64,000 nucleotides of DNA. It comes from Coniella vitis (Eukaryota > Ascomycota > Sordariomycetes > Diaporthales > Schizoparmaceae). Shown here one piece after another: positions 10,923 through 23,986 of this stretch; the stretch's first letter is position 1; each line of letters opens with the position of its first letter. The position numbers and the translations under genes were made by a program. A model generated the notes under the pieces. That model saw only the letters and a program-made list of their open reading frames with translations. It had not been told where the DNA came from and searched no databases. The stretch lies in assembly GCA_011317545.1 (NCBI GenBank), contig WUJK01000001.1, positions 1,775,501 to 1,839,500 of the forward strand. The letters run 5' to 3'.

Positions 10923-13900
10923 CCTAGCCATCCAAAGTACCAGGGTACCAGTGTATCTACGATGACAGTACATAGTACGTACCTGACGCTGCTGGTTACA
11001 TAAGCCTCGCTGCACATCATGGCAGCACCTGCCCAGGCTGCCCTGCCCTTCCTGCCGTTGTATGTATCGAGACTGGGCCTGCAGCATCTTGTGACATCTG
11101 TGGTGACACTTTGTACCTGCCAACCCGGGCTGGAAGGGTCGCAGGGCCTTTTCCTGCTCCCCACCCATCGCTGCGCTTGTTGCATTTTCAGTCTTCTCGC
11201 CCTTGTCTCGTGTCGCCTTCTACACTTTGTCCATACTGGGGTCCTGTACTCTGGGCCTCAGCAGCTTGCAAGAACCAAGAGGCTAACCCAGCCAAACAGA
11301 CAGAGCCCACACAGAGACAGCGCAGTCCCCAAAGCACCCTTCGAGACAGTGGCGGGCCGCCATCAGTTCGCAGCGGGAAGTATATCTCGCCAAGCAAACG
11401 GGGCCAGCACGCGCACGGGCACACGCACAGGCGCACGATCGTGGGTTGTTTCCGAGCCCGTTTCAGATGTTTCCCTCGTCGCTCGCGCGGGCAGACACGG
11501 CCAGCAACGCAAGGCGCGCGCATGCCAGAGGCGAGGCGACACGGCAAAAAGCATGAGCGCTGGCGCTCTTGTCAGCCCTGTTGCTGCCCCCGTCCCAGCC
11601 AGGCAGCCCAGGCAAGCCGGCCCCGCCCGTTGCGCCCCAAGATGTGCTTGACCGGCTCCACCCAGCTCATGCCTTGCCATCCCAGCCTTGCCTCGCCGTT
11701 CCAGACGCCCTTGGGCACTTACAGACTATGTAGCACAGACGACACAGACATCCGGCTGTGCGACTCTATGTTATTATTAGCAGCCACTCCGAATCCCACC
11801 GAGCAGAAGCAGCCCAGATCCAGCCAATGTCGCGGACCCAACAGACCCGCGATGGACCAGCTCACAGGCTGGGACCCGATACTACTTGGTGTATCTTGTC
11901 TTTCGTCGCTGGATGCTACTATGTACATTGCCGACCAAGAAAGGCCCTGGCCCTCTGGTGCTCCCACAACTTGCTTCTGTCAAACTTGGCGTCAAAATCT
12001 ACCATGGTACCAGCCAGGCGTTTCACAACCTTCCAAGGGCGGCATGGCTTGCAAGGGACGGACTGTTGCGCGGGAGGCGGCACACAGGTGAACGGTCGAC
12101 CGGTCTGGCGGATGTAGCGGCTCCGCCTAGTCTTTGACCCGTATAGCTGGGATGTCCCAGTGAGCTGCTGCCAAGTCACACCCTGCCAAAGGGGGGGGGG
12201 TCAGCCAGGAAAATGGGGTCTGAGCAGAGTCCTACGCCGTATCTCGACACAGGACGCCGCCAGCTTGACCACTGTCCTAGCGGCTTCCATCCTTGGCCCT
12301 GAGCTGGCAGGGCAGGGGCTCGCGGTGCCCAAGGAACTGACATAGCACTCACCGACTCGCGGCCACGAGCTCTCCGAAACCATACAATCCATGTCTCTCC
12401 AGCACGGCCAAAAACAACATATCTCAAATAAATAGCACCTGATGATGGCTCTACTCCACACATGGACCGCTGCATGAAGCAAGGCCTCTCTCCCCCCAGT
12501 CCGACGAGCCTTGGTGGGGGCAGATGCTTCACCGCACCAGCTCACCGCGTGTCAGAAGACCGCTTCGATCAACATGGTTGCGTACTATGTACATAGCCCG
12601 TTTGTTTGTGCTTTTCACGGACAAAAAACGCTCGCTGACTTACAAAAAGAAAAGACCCATCTGGAACAATCCTCGACGTGTCCATTCAATCAAGGAGCGG
12701 GGGGACTTGCACTCATACGAATCGCGTGACCATGCGCAATGTCACCCTTTAGCTTTCGATAGCATGTATGGAGTACCACGGTCAGCCAAAGACTTGTCTG
12801 TTTGTTTTGTTTCAAAGCTAATAATCTTTCTCAGGGCCATGACAACCCACAAACGACTCTACCAAGGTAGAAATGGAGCACGATACACTGTAAAGTAGCA
12901 GCTCAAGAGGTGGTTTTCTCGACTGTTTTATCGCTGTCAGACCCCCCCCGGGTCTCCCTACATTGCATAGCATGGCATGCATGTTTTGTGCGTTTGAGCA
13001 AAATAGAAACGTGGACAGCCGTGGTCACTTCCATCTCCACGGAGGGGAAAAGGTCTTGAAGTCTCTTTTGGCTTGCTTACTTTTTCTGTGCATGTGTGCA
13101 AGTGTGCGCGTGTGGAAAGAGCGGGCGGACGAATTACAGCTGCTAAAACATAAGACATAGATGCGGGAAAAAAAAAAAAAAGAAGGTGTCGCAGCCTCTC
13201 CGATCATACCTCGCTAATCTGATGAGGCTGCGGCACGCTGATCGCTTGACAGCGGAGCATCACGGCACATTCCTACAACGTTTCCCCGGCCTCTTTACCA
13301 TCTTGAGGCAAAGCTGCGGGCCGGGTATGGTCCCAAGGAGTCCGCACGCAGCACCGGGGCACGCCAGACGCACGAACCGGAATCTTCGGTCGAGTCATCC
13401 GTGCCATCGGGCACAACCCCATCCAGGCCGGGCTTGAGAGCAAATGCAACCCTCTGTGCCTCGGTCGCTGCCACCAGGTCACACTGGAAAATGCGAATGT
13501 ATGCCCCGCATAACCTGCCATGGCAGGAAACGCCTCATCTTGTCGAGAAGCCCGATCCAACCCATCACTCGGAACAAAGGGCGACTCACCGTCTTTGGTC
13601 GAGCTGGAGAGTTTTCGCAAACGGCCCGGCATGTGGAAACACAGGGCAATGATATGGCAGCCATGTGTGATTTGGCGTTTATATCCCCCTCTATTCTTCA
13701 CATGTCGCAGTGCAGCGTCGTAGTAGCCAAACAGCGCAGCGGTTACTTTGTCTTGATCTGCAACACGTCCAAACCGGCCGCGTGCTGGTAGGGAGTGCAG
13801 CAGATCCGTCAAACGGTTGGCCCACCACTTCTCTTCTTGGTATTATACGACTGTCATGTATGTAAGTACCACCGTCGCATCTCGCACCTGTTTTTTGCAC

Positions 13901-14649
13901 CTTGCATCGCCAACAGCAGACCCTGCAGTCACCTGGGAGTGCAAAATGTCCTTCGCGACCAGCACCCGATTCGCACAAAGCTTACATGGTATTGTGACCC
14001 GGCAGCTGAGATTTTCCCGCGAAAGCGAGTCCTCCAATTTGATGTGTATCAATCCCCATGTTGCCCGACCGAGCAGTTGATTGGCAGCAGCATCGCAGGA
14101 AATCTCGAGGGCACCCGCGCGAAGCGATAGCGGCCGAAGCAAAAGCAAGCATCGTTGAACCGGCATGCAGGCGATCGAGGCCAAGGGTCCGCAGACGCAC
14201 TGTACCATGACCTCAAGAAAAAGAAACGAAGACAAAAAAAAAAAAGACAGAAGTGATCACCATGTAGCAGCAGGTGGACCAGTCACTGCGACGCTGACGG
14301 ATGTCTTGTGCACTCGCACCACTACAGACGGCCATGATGCGCCTGGCATTGTCGGTTCACTACACGAGAGTCATCATCAGCCCACGCCATGTTTCTCTTG
14401 GGGTCCCGACTGAAACTCTGAATGTGCAAGACAGCATAACTAATGTATTGGGCCACCGCATGCTCCGAAGTACCACATACGGAGCTGTGGACGTTTCAGA
14501 CGCGCCCTTTTTCGACCTCTGTACTCGTCTTCACATACCATGTACTAATGTCCAGGCTTTCCTTGGACCTTGCCTACCACGACCGTTACACGTCTGGCAC
14601 AACCTCCTCCTGTACGCCTCTTTGCTTTTCGTGGTTCTGGCACCGAGTG

Positions 14650-14674
14650 TTTTTTTTTTTTTTTTTTTTTTTTT
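14650..14674. repeat. Poly-T tract (25)
   Basis: Uninterrupted T run in non-coding DNA. Confidence 0.95.
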
Positions 14675-15130
14675 CCTTTTTTCAACGTTTTGCCTGGTTT
14701 TCACCCTCGGGTTCCAACAAAGCCATACATAGTACAAAGCTTGCTCTAACAACGTCCTAATTTTGTGCTGACCGACTTTGGATCTCTAACGTTGTGGAGT
14801 AGCAGCAAGCATCGCACTGCTGTCCACCACCGACGGTCTATCCAGCTACTCGTCCACCCTTCCGTCAAGAGGCAGCTCTCTCTGAAGCCCTTGGTCACCG
14901 GCACCTGCTACTATGATACATAGATTTTTATTTTTTTATTTTTTTCATGCAGCATGCACAAGGGAGAGCAAAATGCACGCAGCAGTGTGTGCACAGACGA
15001 AATTGTCTCGGGGCTATTCTTGATCCTTGTTCTTCCCAGTCATTCACTTGCTCTTTGGAGGTCCGTGAATTGTCGATCCAAAAGAAGGGCTCTCTTTTTT
15101 TCCGTTTATACTTCTTGTTATTACTATATA

Positions 15131-15151
15131 TCATCATCATCATCATCATCA
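15131..15151. repeat. (TCA)n microsatellite
   Basis: Seven TCA units in non-coding DNA. Confidence 0.9.
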
Positions 15152-15936
15152 CTACCGCCACCAACCGGGGCAGGCGGCAGGCGAGCAGGTTTTGGGGCAT
15201 GCGCAAACACACACGCACGCATGCGAGCATGTACTATGTATGCACGGCACACGCACGTACGCTCACATACCAAATATAGTATATATATATATGCACGAAC
15301 AACCAGTCGATTCACGAGATGTACACAGTAAGCGATCCCAACGGTACGCAGGAAAGGGGAAACCGGGGTGAGTGGTCCGCTTATAGTGTCGTAAATAATG
15401 CTTTTTTTTTCCTTCCCTCCAGATATTATCATGGTCTAATTATCTGTTTGTCCAGTGTGTGCCAACTTGCAAACCTCCATAAAAAATAACTTGGAAAAAA
15501 GAGAGAGAGTAAAAAAAAAAAAAGGGGGAGAGTCGTTGCCATTAAGCACATTGTCGCTTTGTCAGAATGTCGATGAACAACTGTTTTTTGTTTATGCGCA
15601 CTGCTCGCTCGTTTAACCCCCCCCCCCCTCTCTCTCCCCTGGCTAAGACATGTCCTCGCCCGCAGTTCTTTGCTCGCTAAACGGAGCTGGCATGAACGGT
15701 TCGGGAGGTAATGTGGCAAGAATCTTTCTTTTTTTTTTTTTTTTTGACTCTTGCTCTGTCTGTGCCTTGCGTTTTGTAAGCTCTGAAAGGAAGAGAGTGT
15801 GTGAGTGTGTGAATGAGGGAGAGCGGGAGAGCAATGCGTGCGCCCCTGCATTGAAAAATGTGTTTGATGGTGATTAGAATATACATGTCGTTTGCTCTGT
15901 AAGTACTTTATTATATCGTATGCATATTACTACGTG

Positions 15937-15957
15937 TATATATATATATATATATAT
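15937..15957. repeat. (TA)n microsatellite
   Basis: About ten TA units. Confidence 0.9.
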
Positions 15958-16228
15958 GTATACTATCTGTACCATAAGTATGTGAAATGTGAATGTGGTA
16001 CAAGAAGGGACTCGGGAAAAATTGGGTTACTTGTCAAGAGTAAGTAGTAGTTGTTTTATACCATGTATGTAAACTACGTTTTGTACATGGCGGTTGATGA
16101 TGTGCTCCATTCACACCGTTGCCGTTTGACGCCCCAATCTAGGTATCTTACAATGAGTTGCTACGTTTATATTGGCGGTGAAGTAGATGTACGATGATTT
16201 GATATATTATGTAATAAGAGCGGAGTGA

Positions 16229-16240
16229 GTACCTAGGTAC
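16229..16240. repeat. GTACCTAGGTAC palindrome
   Basis: A second perfect copy of the 12-bp palindrome seen at 10911-10922. Confidence 0.8.
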
Positions 16241-16336
16241 ATTATGCTGGAGGGCCGTACCTTGGTAATGTAAAGTAAGTAATTGTTCTTGTGTGTGTGT
16301 GTGGGTTTTCATTGGCTCTTTTACTCTTTTGTATAT

Positions 16337-16372
16337 TACATAGTATGTGTATTTGGACCTGTATACATAGTA
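16337..16372. repeat. Paired TACATAGTA words
   Basis: Exact copies at 16337-16345 and 16364-16372, same orientation; the inverse word TACTATGTA follows at 16542-16550. Confidence 0.85.
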
Positions 16373-16760
16373 GTATAAAGACGGAAGTGAAATGGAAAAG
16401 AGCATTCCGAAAGAATCAGTCCCGTATGTTACCCCCATTCACGACATGTTTTCTTCTTTTTTTTTTCCCTCTTTCTTGCCTTGCCTTCTTTACAAAGACT
16501 TGTTGTGCATACGTCTGTCATATCTGTGTGTATTTATCTGTACTATGTATATGCCATGGAGTAGTACCCACCCCCCTCTCACAGTCGTGAGTTTCCGGTA
16601 CAGAGTGCTGCTCTCTTGCAAAGCAGAATCTTGGGCTGGAAAGAAAAGAAAGGAAAAGAAAAGAAAAAAAAAAAACCCCTGTCTCTCATCAGTATTAATT
16701 ATATCAACGACGTGCACACAAACATATATATATTTTATATTAAAAAAAAAAGACGCACTC

Positions 16761-16802
16761 GAATCAAAACAAATCGAATCAAAACAAATCGAATCAAAAC
16801 AA
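16761..16802. repeat. 15-bp tandem repeat, 2.8 copies
   Basis: The unit GAATCAAAACAAATC is repeated without error at 16761, 16776 and 16791 (the last copy is partial). Confidence 0.9.
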
Positions 16803-17245
16803 CCACCGCTCCCCCCACCAGAACAGGAAATCAAGGTGGTAAAGCGTGTGAGACGATTGGCTGGCTGGGGGTTATGCCGTGTGCTTTGTGTATGTGTGTG
16901 TGTGGAGAAACACAGAACCCCCCCCCCTCCCTTTTTTGAAAAAGAAAATAAAAATAAAAAATAAAAATAAATCCACACAACTTATCTGACTTTCCATTAA
17001 AAAAAGGAAACATGCACACAAGTACATACACTATATAATAATACATTCACCTGGCTACAAATGATAGTACTGTGTGTTGAGTAGAAGGATGAACAATGTA
17101 TTTTTGGAAAAAGAAAAAAGGGGGGGAAGGGGAGAAGAAGGGGGGGCTGAGTTTGTGCTAATTTGAAGGGCGGGCTTTTCCCTCTCTTTCTGCCTTTCCC
17201 CCCCCCCCTTCCTTCTTTGGGTGATGCGGTCATGTACAATAATAC

Positions 17246-17269
17246 TACTATGTAGAGGTATACATAGTA
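17246..17269. repeat. Inverted pair TACTATGTA / TACATAGTA
   Basis: TACTATGTA at 17246-17254 and TACATAGTA at 17261-17269 form a 9-bp stem with a 6-nt loop. Confidence 0.85.
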
Positions 17270-18230
17270 TGTACATAATAGGCAAGTGTGTGAGTGGAAA
17301 GGGAAAACGGGAAGGGGGGGGGGCTGAGTGAAATCATGCACGTACCTGCAGATGCAACGAGAAGAAAAACATGCACATTCGCAAGGTCAGCATCAAAAAG
17401 GAAATTGCGTGGAAGCCTTTTGGATGGAAGGGAAGGGAAGGAGAAAAGCGGGCAAGCCGGAGGAAGAGAGAGAGCCTTTTCTTTTTTTCTTTCTTTTTCT
17501 TTTAAACGAAACCTACCTGGATATGTATGATACAGTACATTGCAGAAAGACAGTACATGGTAGTTGGATTTGGGCACAGAGAATGAATTCTAGACAATGG
17601 TTGATTTTTTTTTCCCTGTCAAGAAACAGTGTGGGAATGGGGGAAAGGAGGGAGTGTTCGCCACCATCTTCTTCTTCTTCTCCTTCTTCTCCTTCTCCTC
17701 CCCTAGCTGGGGGCAAAATCAGAGATGATAGATCCGTGAGATTGGGGCTGCATGCTTTGCTTGACAAAATACATTGTGGGCTGTGGCGATAAATGGAACG
17801 TCAACAGATCCTACTCTACATAGTATATCCAGAAGTGCATATCTAGGCACGTACTATGTAGTATCCAAGACGGCAATCTCCGTTTGGTATTTCTCTTATC
17901 ATCCAAATACAAAAAGAAACAAGAAAAAAAAAGAGAACCGACACGGTTCATGGTGCGCGTCAAGTCCCTAACCATGATAGCCGATGTAGTATTGACCAAA
18001 ATCCCCATAATATATGATCCAATCTGACACAGGAACGGCGAGGGGGTGTGTGTGTGTGGTCCAACAAAAAAGAAACTACCTCTTCCATTCGCTTGTACAA
18101 ACCTGCAGGCAAAAAATCGATCGAGCAGTTCTGAACCAATGTCCCTATTCTGGGGTTTACTTGCGAGACGAGTCGCCCGTGTCCCCGGGAGCGGGAATTT
18201 GTGCTCAAGAAGAAGAAGAGGAAGGGGATT

Positions 18231-18233
<3 letters not shown>

Positions 18234-18276
<43 letters not shown>
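18234..18276. repeat. Poly-T tract (43)
   Basis: The longest homopolymer in the window, uninterrupted as given. Its exact length is likely to vary between strains or be an assembly estimate. Confidence 0.9.
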
Positions 18277-18277
<1 letters not shown>

Positions 18278-19690
18278 GTTGACCGGTGGGTCGAAAGTCT
18301 GTGAATGTGTTTTATTTTTGTTGGTATGTGTGTGTGTGTGTGTGTGAGTGGGTGCGTTTTGTCGCCACGTCTGGAAATGGAACCGCTTTCCTATGCAGAC
18401 GCGCTGGCTGTGTTTACCTGACCGGACACGGTCTTGCTTGCGAATCGAGCAAACGTCACATTGGCGAACAAGCGAGATGGATATAAGGAAATGAGTCGAG
18501 GTTTAGAGTTTGAACTCGAATGTGGACCACTACTCTGATGGTACACTGCAGGATGCGGCACAACAATCACAAGTCACCAATTCAGAGGACAACACAGGTG
18601 GCCTGGAGCAGATGCGCAGACTAAGAAAGAGCTGGTTGAAAGGCTGAGTAGACGGCTGGCTCCCAAGGATCGAAGCCATTCACTTGAGTGTGTCTATGAA
18701 CATCCGTGAGAAGCAACAATTGTAGACCCCATGTATAACCTTGTCCCATGTATCACATCCATTACCACCTTCATCCCAAAGGGCCACAAGAACAGAAAAA
18801 AAGTAAAGTGATCTTGAATCCGTGGCTATGGGCATATACTTCAACAGCAAACTCGTGACTGAGCGAGCGGTTCTCGCAAAGTCCATAGGAATGACTCGCG
18901 GCTAAAGAGGCATCAACATACGTACATACACGTACAATAGCTGGATGATTATGTATGAGTATTCGCAATGCTTGAATCGTACTACTTCATACAAGCACCG
19001 TCAGTTCCTTCAGCATCGCCCTCCCGGCGTCAAAGTTAAGGTGACCGGCCATACACGAATCAAGACCATCAAAGACCTCATCTGCGCTTCTTCCTCATAA
19101 ATTGCTCGTTGCTCTTGTATCGCTAACACTCGATCCTTGAAATCACTATAATCCCTGTAGTTGTGCGAAAAAGTCAATTCAGTCTCGACTAGCACGTAGA
19201 TACAACTGCCTCTCTCATGACAAGACGCTCAATTACCGACATGCTCCTCTTTTGATTGTCAAAGATCATGTGCCTCACTCTGCCTTGCCCTGTAACAATC
19301 GTCATGTTGACGACTCTCCTCCGGCTTCCTGCAAAAACAAAGGCCTAAGCCGCCGTTGCGCCATGTGCGAATCCCAACTATTCACCATCAAAGTGACGAG
19401 GTAAAAGAGAAAATAAATACAATACAAAACAAAACATAGGTAAAAGCCCACTGGCAAGAGGTAGCGGCTTGTAGAGGATGGCTAACGCGCGTGCGATGAA
19501 AGAAATATCTCCCAGTAACCCTCGCTTTGGTCATGCGGGAGACAAACGCAAACACAAGAAATATGGGTATCGTAAAAACCAAACTCCCCCTGTAAGGCCC
19601 AGAATATGGCGTGAGTGTCGTTGTCGAGGGTGAACGCAAGGGAACCGAATACAAATCGAAAAGCCACCAACACGAACCCATCGATGAAGT

Positions 19691-22101
19691 TCATTCGTGT
19701 ATAGCTGCAGACTCAATCATCAGCTCCTTCGGAACTTCATTGTCGTCTTCCACCTTGTGCGGCTCCTCTGCTTCCGGAGTGACCAAGGCCGTGGTGGTAG
19801 CCATATGCAGCTGTTTACCGACTTGGACCTGCTGTTGCTGCTGCTCAACCGCATTTACATAGCCTGGGGCAAGGCGCGCAACTTGCCTAGGCGCATTACC
19901 AGCGTGTTCCAAGCCCTGCGGCAGCCGAATGTGACCAACAACTCGCTGAGCTCCACCATGCTGGTGGGCGGCTTGATGCTGAGCAAGCCTCTGGGCAGCA
20001 ACACGCTGATTAATGTATCCCTGACGGGTTCCGCCACGATAACGGGCAGGAAGAACAGGACGATGAACAGGATAGCCCACGCCGGGGTGACGCGCCTCCA
20101 TTTCCGCCATCCCAGCTAGGTCTTCCTCCGTCAAGGAGGAAGTGGCTCGAATGTGAGCATTCGTGACTAATCTAGCGTGGCGATACGCATACTTCGTAGC
20201 CTCATCTGGGAATGGGTCTTGGCCGCTTTGTGCTTTGCGCGTCGGAGTACCTCTTGAGGACCCGCTGCTTTCGAAAGAATCAGACCTTGCTGACAACCCT
20301 CCGCCGCGCTGCTCGACATAGCCAGTGCCTTTCTTGCGCTCTTCAACGAGATTGCGTCCCATAGACAGCAACAGAGCAGACGTGGCTTTGTGCGAGCCCT
20401 TTGAGCTTGACGAGACTCGGGAATAGCCCGAATCCCGACGTTCTGGTGGGTTGCGACAGGGTGTACATGGTCCGTCCTTCTGGGTGCCCTTGCCTCTCAA
20501 CGCACCTTTAATGTGAACGCTGCTGCTAGCAGGGGGCTTGTCAGGCGTCGTAGATTTCTGCTTGTCAAATGAGAAGCGCCGTGTAGGGCGTTGAGGGGCA
20601 AAAGATGCGCCGTAGGGCTCGTCGTCTTCGTCTTCCTCCTCGACAGCCTGTTCGGGAAGGCCGCCGTTGAGTTTCACGAGCTCCCGAATGGCTTCAAAGC
20701 CTCCGGATCCTTGTTTGGTGGCGGCATGATGACCAGGAGGTGTCGTATGCGGAGTGATGGGATCCTGAGATGCTCTTTGGGCGAGGATTCCTTGTGAAAG
20801 TAGTGAGGCGGACGGGCTCGAGGCTGTCGTGACGACACTGCAAGCTGTGGTCGTTGAGGAGACTGACGTGCGAAGCTGGGGTTGCGCTGAGGCCAGGGGA
20901 TTGGCGCCAGCAACATTGCACTCTTGGTCGGCGACGTTGACCCCCTGCTGTCGGACTAGACGCTCAACGTTCGCACGCTTGACTCGGGTCGGAGTGGTGT
21001 CCTGGCTGCGCAGCTGGTTACTCAGGATGACATCTGAATTGTGGTCTAGTAGAATCCTGCCTCGGTCTCCTACCATCGTGTTGTTAGTGCATCGCTCTTC
21101 AGCGCTATGGGGTGGTGTCCGCAGACGCTCAGCTCACCAGTCGTCCGGCAAGAACCGTTTTCAGCAGCGATAGCAGCCGAGGCAGATCCTCCGACGGCAG
21201 CTTCAAACTCTCGATGTTCTATGTTGGCGCATGTTGTCAGCGCCTTGTTGCTGACTTGAATTGTCAAAACTGAGCGCTGCTTCAAAGTCAAAGACGTACC
21301 TTCTGTTGTGCTCAAGCGGTCCAGTTTATTCTGAAACTCTTGTGCATTATTAGGTCTGCATACGCTAGCAGCTCGGGCAAGTATGACCGACTCGGCACCG
21401 GCCTGAGTTGGTGCAATGAGGTGTTCGAGGCGAATGATCTCGGCTTGGAAAGCGGCCTGGCGCGCCTCCGACTCCTGCATCTTCGCAACGTACGCTTGAG
21501 TCTCCTTTTCGCGGGCTTCCTGGAGTAGGTCATATCTCTTTTGAAGTGCGTCTGCCTGGCTCACGTGGATTCCAAACTCCTCGATCATGGCGGCTATGAA
21601 GCCGTTGAGGTGACGAGGGATAGGCTCCGAACTACCGTTTGTCACGATAGTTGAGCGTACAGTTTCCATCATTTGCTTTAAACTTGGGTTGTGCCAGGTG
21701 CGATCCGACTCTTTGTACGCATAACTTGGGCCGGTAGCGCGTGCAGGTTGAGCTGATCCAGCCGACTTGTCGTAGCAAACGTCCCATGCTTGCACTGCAG
21801 GGTCGCTCTTTTGTGCACGGAGTGCTGAAAAGGTGGAGGTGGTTGTTGGCTGGTCTTTGGACGTGGGACCCAAGCCGATATAACTCGAGAACCGGGCAAG
21901 GCGGGGCACCTTGGGGATCGTTTGATGCATTTGTGTGTCGGTATGCGCGCGCTGTAGAGCACGATTCACATCTGCCTCGGTGTGCGACGCAGCGCTGCTG
22001 CTCCGTCTCTCTGCTGTGGTTGTAGGAGGGTCAGGATGGTGTGTCGACGGATGGGCGGAGTCGTTGCGGGCGCCAAAGGCATGCCAGAGTCGGTCACCCA
22101 T
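19691..22101 (-). CDS. Uncharacterised coiled-coil protein, 753 aa, three exons
   Basis: The product is not recognised. Exons are 22101-21300, 21218-21138 and 21069-19691. Both introns are GT-AG (81 bp with donor GTACGT; 68 bp with donor GTGAGC) and carry CTGAC and CTAAC branch sites; splicing preserves phase 1 at both joints, which strongly supports the model. Residues about 181-229 form a charged heptad-like coiled coil (Glu/Arg/Gln-rich), with a second short one near 253-270. The rest is Ser/Thr/Pro/Gln-rich and probably disordered. An acidic patch (VEEEDEDDEP) is followed by an RRFSFDK segment and several RxxS-type possible phosphorylation sites. A Gln run lies near the C-terminus. No signal peptide or membrane segment is visible. 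The start is the first ATG (MGDRLWHAFG). A cytoskeletal, polarity or signalling scaffold would fit the composition, but that is a guess. Confidence 0.85.
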
Positions 22102-23986
22102 GGCTTACTCGTGATGGGGCTCTTGCGATGCCACGAATGCGGATAAGGGCAGGGTCGATGAGGGGTTTGGTATGAGACGGCGCCGCGTCAAGGCGCCGGG
22201 AGCGGGTTGGCTCACGGTGGCACAGCGCTAGGTGTGAATCACGACCTGTTCAGTTAGCCGGAAAGTGTCCGTTAGATTTCGAGAAGGACACTCGCTGCGC
22301 AAACTTGATGGGGAAAAGCGCAGCTGATGGAAAAGTGACGCCGAAGGGACCAAGGTGCTGGATGGAGATGACAAGCACGTACCTGCAATAGGGCGCACGT
22401 CACTCGTTGTCGACCGGGAGGCAAGGTTCTCGTGCGAAATAAAGCGTGGTGCGAGGTTGTGCTTTGACGAGACTCGGGGTGTAGAAGACGAGGCTGGCGC
22501 GAGGAAGAGGTTGGTTTCGCGCAGTTAACAGAGCGATCCGAGAGGGCGACGACAACGCAAAGGGGTGGTGGACAAGGGCAAGTCTCAGGGCGACGCAGGA
22601 CTGGGCGCGTGGGAGGAGGAAAGGAAACCCGTAGATCGAGCCTCGAAGATGGAGAGACGAGCTGCGAAACAACGGTACCCTTTGCGTTACCTGCTGCGAC
22701 GGTCACTGCAATCTTCGCATGGGCTTGCCAAACAATGCCAAGCAGGGACAGAAGAAATGGACGCGCAGGCGAGTCGAATAGAGGTCGGGACAATAGGCGA
22801 CAATGCGATAATAATGCAGACTGGCGTTGCCCTTAGCACCGCAACATCTGTCTGGTTCGGGGCGAGATTTGGGTTGGTCGGTCTGCTTTGGGGAAGGGCG
22901 CGCTTGGTGCCGACAGTCACTGCTGGCCTCGGTGCAGATTGCATGCGAGAGATACGTGGAGCGAACAATGCCTGGCGCGTCTAGATGCGATGGCGAGGAG
23001 CTGGCGAGGAGCTGGCGGCATTTGTGCTGTCGCTGTCGATGCTGGCTCGGCCTGGCCTTTGCTGCTGCTGCTGCTGGCGAAGGAAGTACCCCTCCTCCAG
23101 TGTCCTCGTGACCACCCTTCCAAAGCGTGCCTTCCTTCCTTGCTCTTGGGCCGAGTTGCCCAAACTCACTGGATTTGCCCAGTCGCCAGCAGCACGCGCA
23201 CTGGAGTCTTCAGATGCCCACCAAGCCTTGGTCGTCGCCGACTTTGGTACAAGCAGGAATGGCTTCACGTCTATCAAAGCAAGTGCACGTCCTGTCCAGT
23301 CACCACTTGTTTGCCCTCGTTTCCACGTCACTCGGACTTTTCTTTGACGTTTCTGAGAGTCAGCGTAGCAAAGGAGTTATGCTATCATATCCTGGTATGT
23401 CTACTGCTCAAATGGAGGATCGCGGAACAAACTCGACGGGCTAATTCTCTTGACATCTCCTTCTAAGTGGCAGGTAGGTCGGTGGATTTCCTGCCTGCTG
23501 TAGTCAACACACGGTTACGTTGCGATTCGGGCCTGCCAGGAACTCTCACCAATGTCTTCTATCCTAGTGATCTCGGCCTGGAGGAGCTGTCAGGACAGCA
23601 AGCTCCGTAAGTGACTGCCTAGATAACACCCCAGCTGGGACGACCGCGATGCTAAAAACCGCACCAAGGCAAGTTCCCAGTACTCGAGAGAGCGCGCGCG
23701 CAAGAGAGAGAGAGAGAGAGAGAGAGGATGAGCAAGGGACATCATCCCCCACCCAAAAAGTCACACAAACTGAACCAGCATCCGTCTTCAGCCAGGAGAT
23801 GTCGCAGCCACCAACACGTCATATGCCGTTCCTTCGTCGACTACCTCCACAGGAAGAGAAAAGAAAACCCGAAAACCCAGCGCTATGCTACCTATTCAAA
23901 CCCGTACCTCCAAATCCACACACAAATGCCTCCTGGAATAAATCAACATGTCCCAAACTGCTAAACGTGATTAAATCTTGTAGAAC
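22102..23986. other. Intergenic, 1.9 kb
   Basis: Upstream region of the 753-aa gene and 3' flank of the NCBP3-like gene (both minus strand). No gene is seen. It includes an (AG)n tract at 23704-23726. It lacks exact TACATAGTA copies. Confidence 0.6.
23704..23726. repeat. (AG)n microsatellite
   Basis: About eleven AG units in non-coding DNA. Confidence 0.9.

Larger units (their letters stand above)
6995..19690. other. 12.7 kb gene desert between convergent genes
   Basis: No protein-coding gene is supportable. The Myb gene (+) and the 753-aa gene (-) both end into this interval, so promoters do not explain its size. About 7.0-9.7 kb and 14.6-18.3 kb are A/T-rich with long homopolymers, polypurine/polypyrimidine tracts and microsatellites. 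About 10.4-14.5 kb has a more balanced composition but still only random-looking frames. Fourteen exact copies of the TACATAGTA word and two GTACCTAGGTAC palindromes lie here. Roughly the first few hundred bases at each end should be 3' UTR. It could hold a long non-coding RNA or decayed repeats; nothing in the sequence decides this. Confidence 0.6.

Noticed and set aside
11111..12091. 326-aa plus-strand frame in the gene desert
   Set aside because: Overlapping frames of similar length exist in other phases, the composition is Arg/Pro/Ser/Cys random-like, and no domain is visible.
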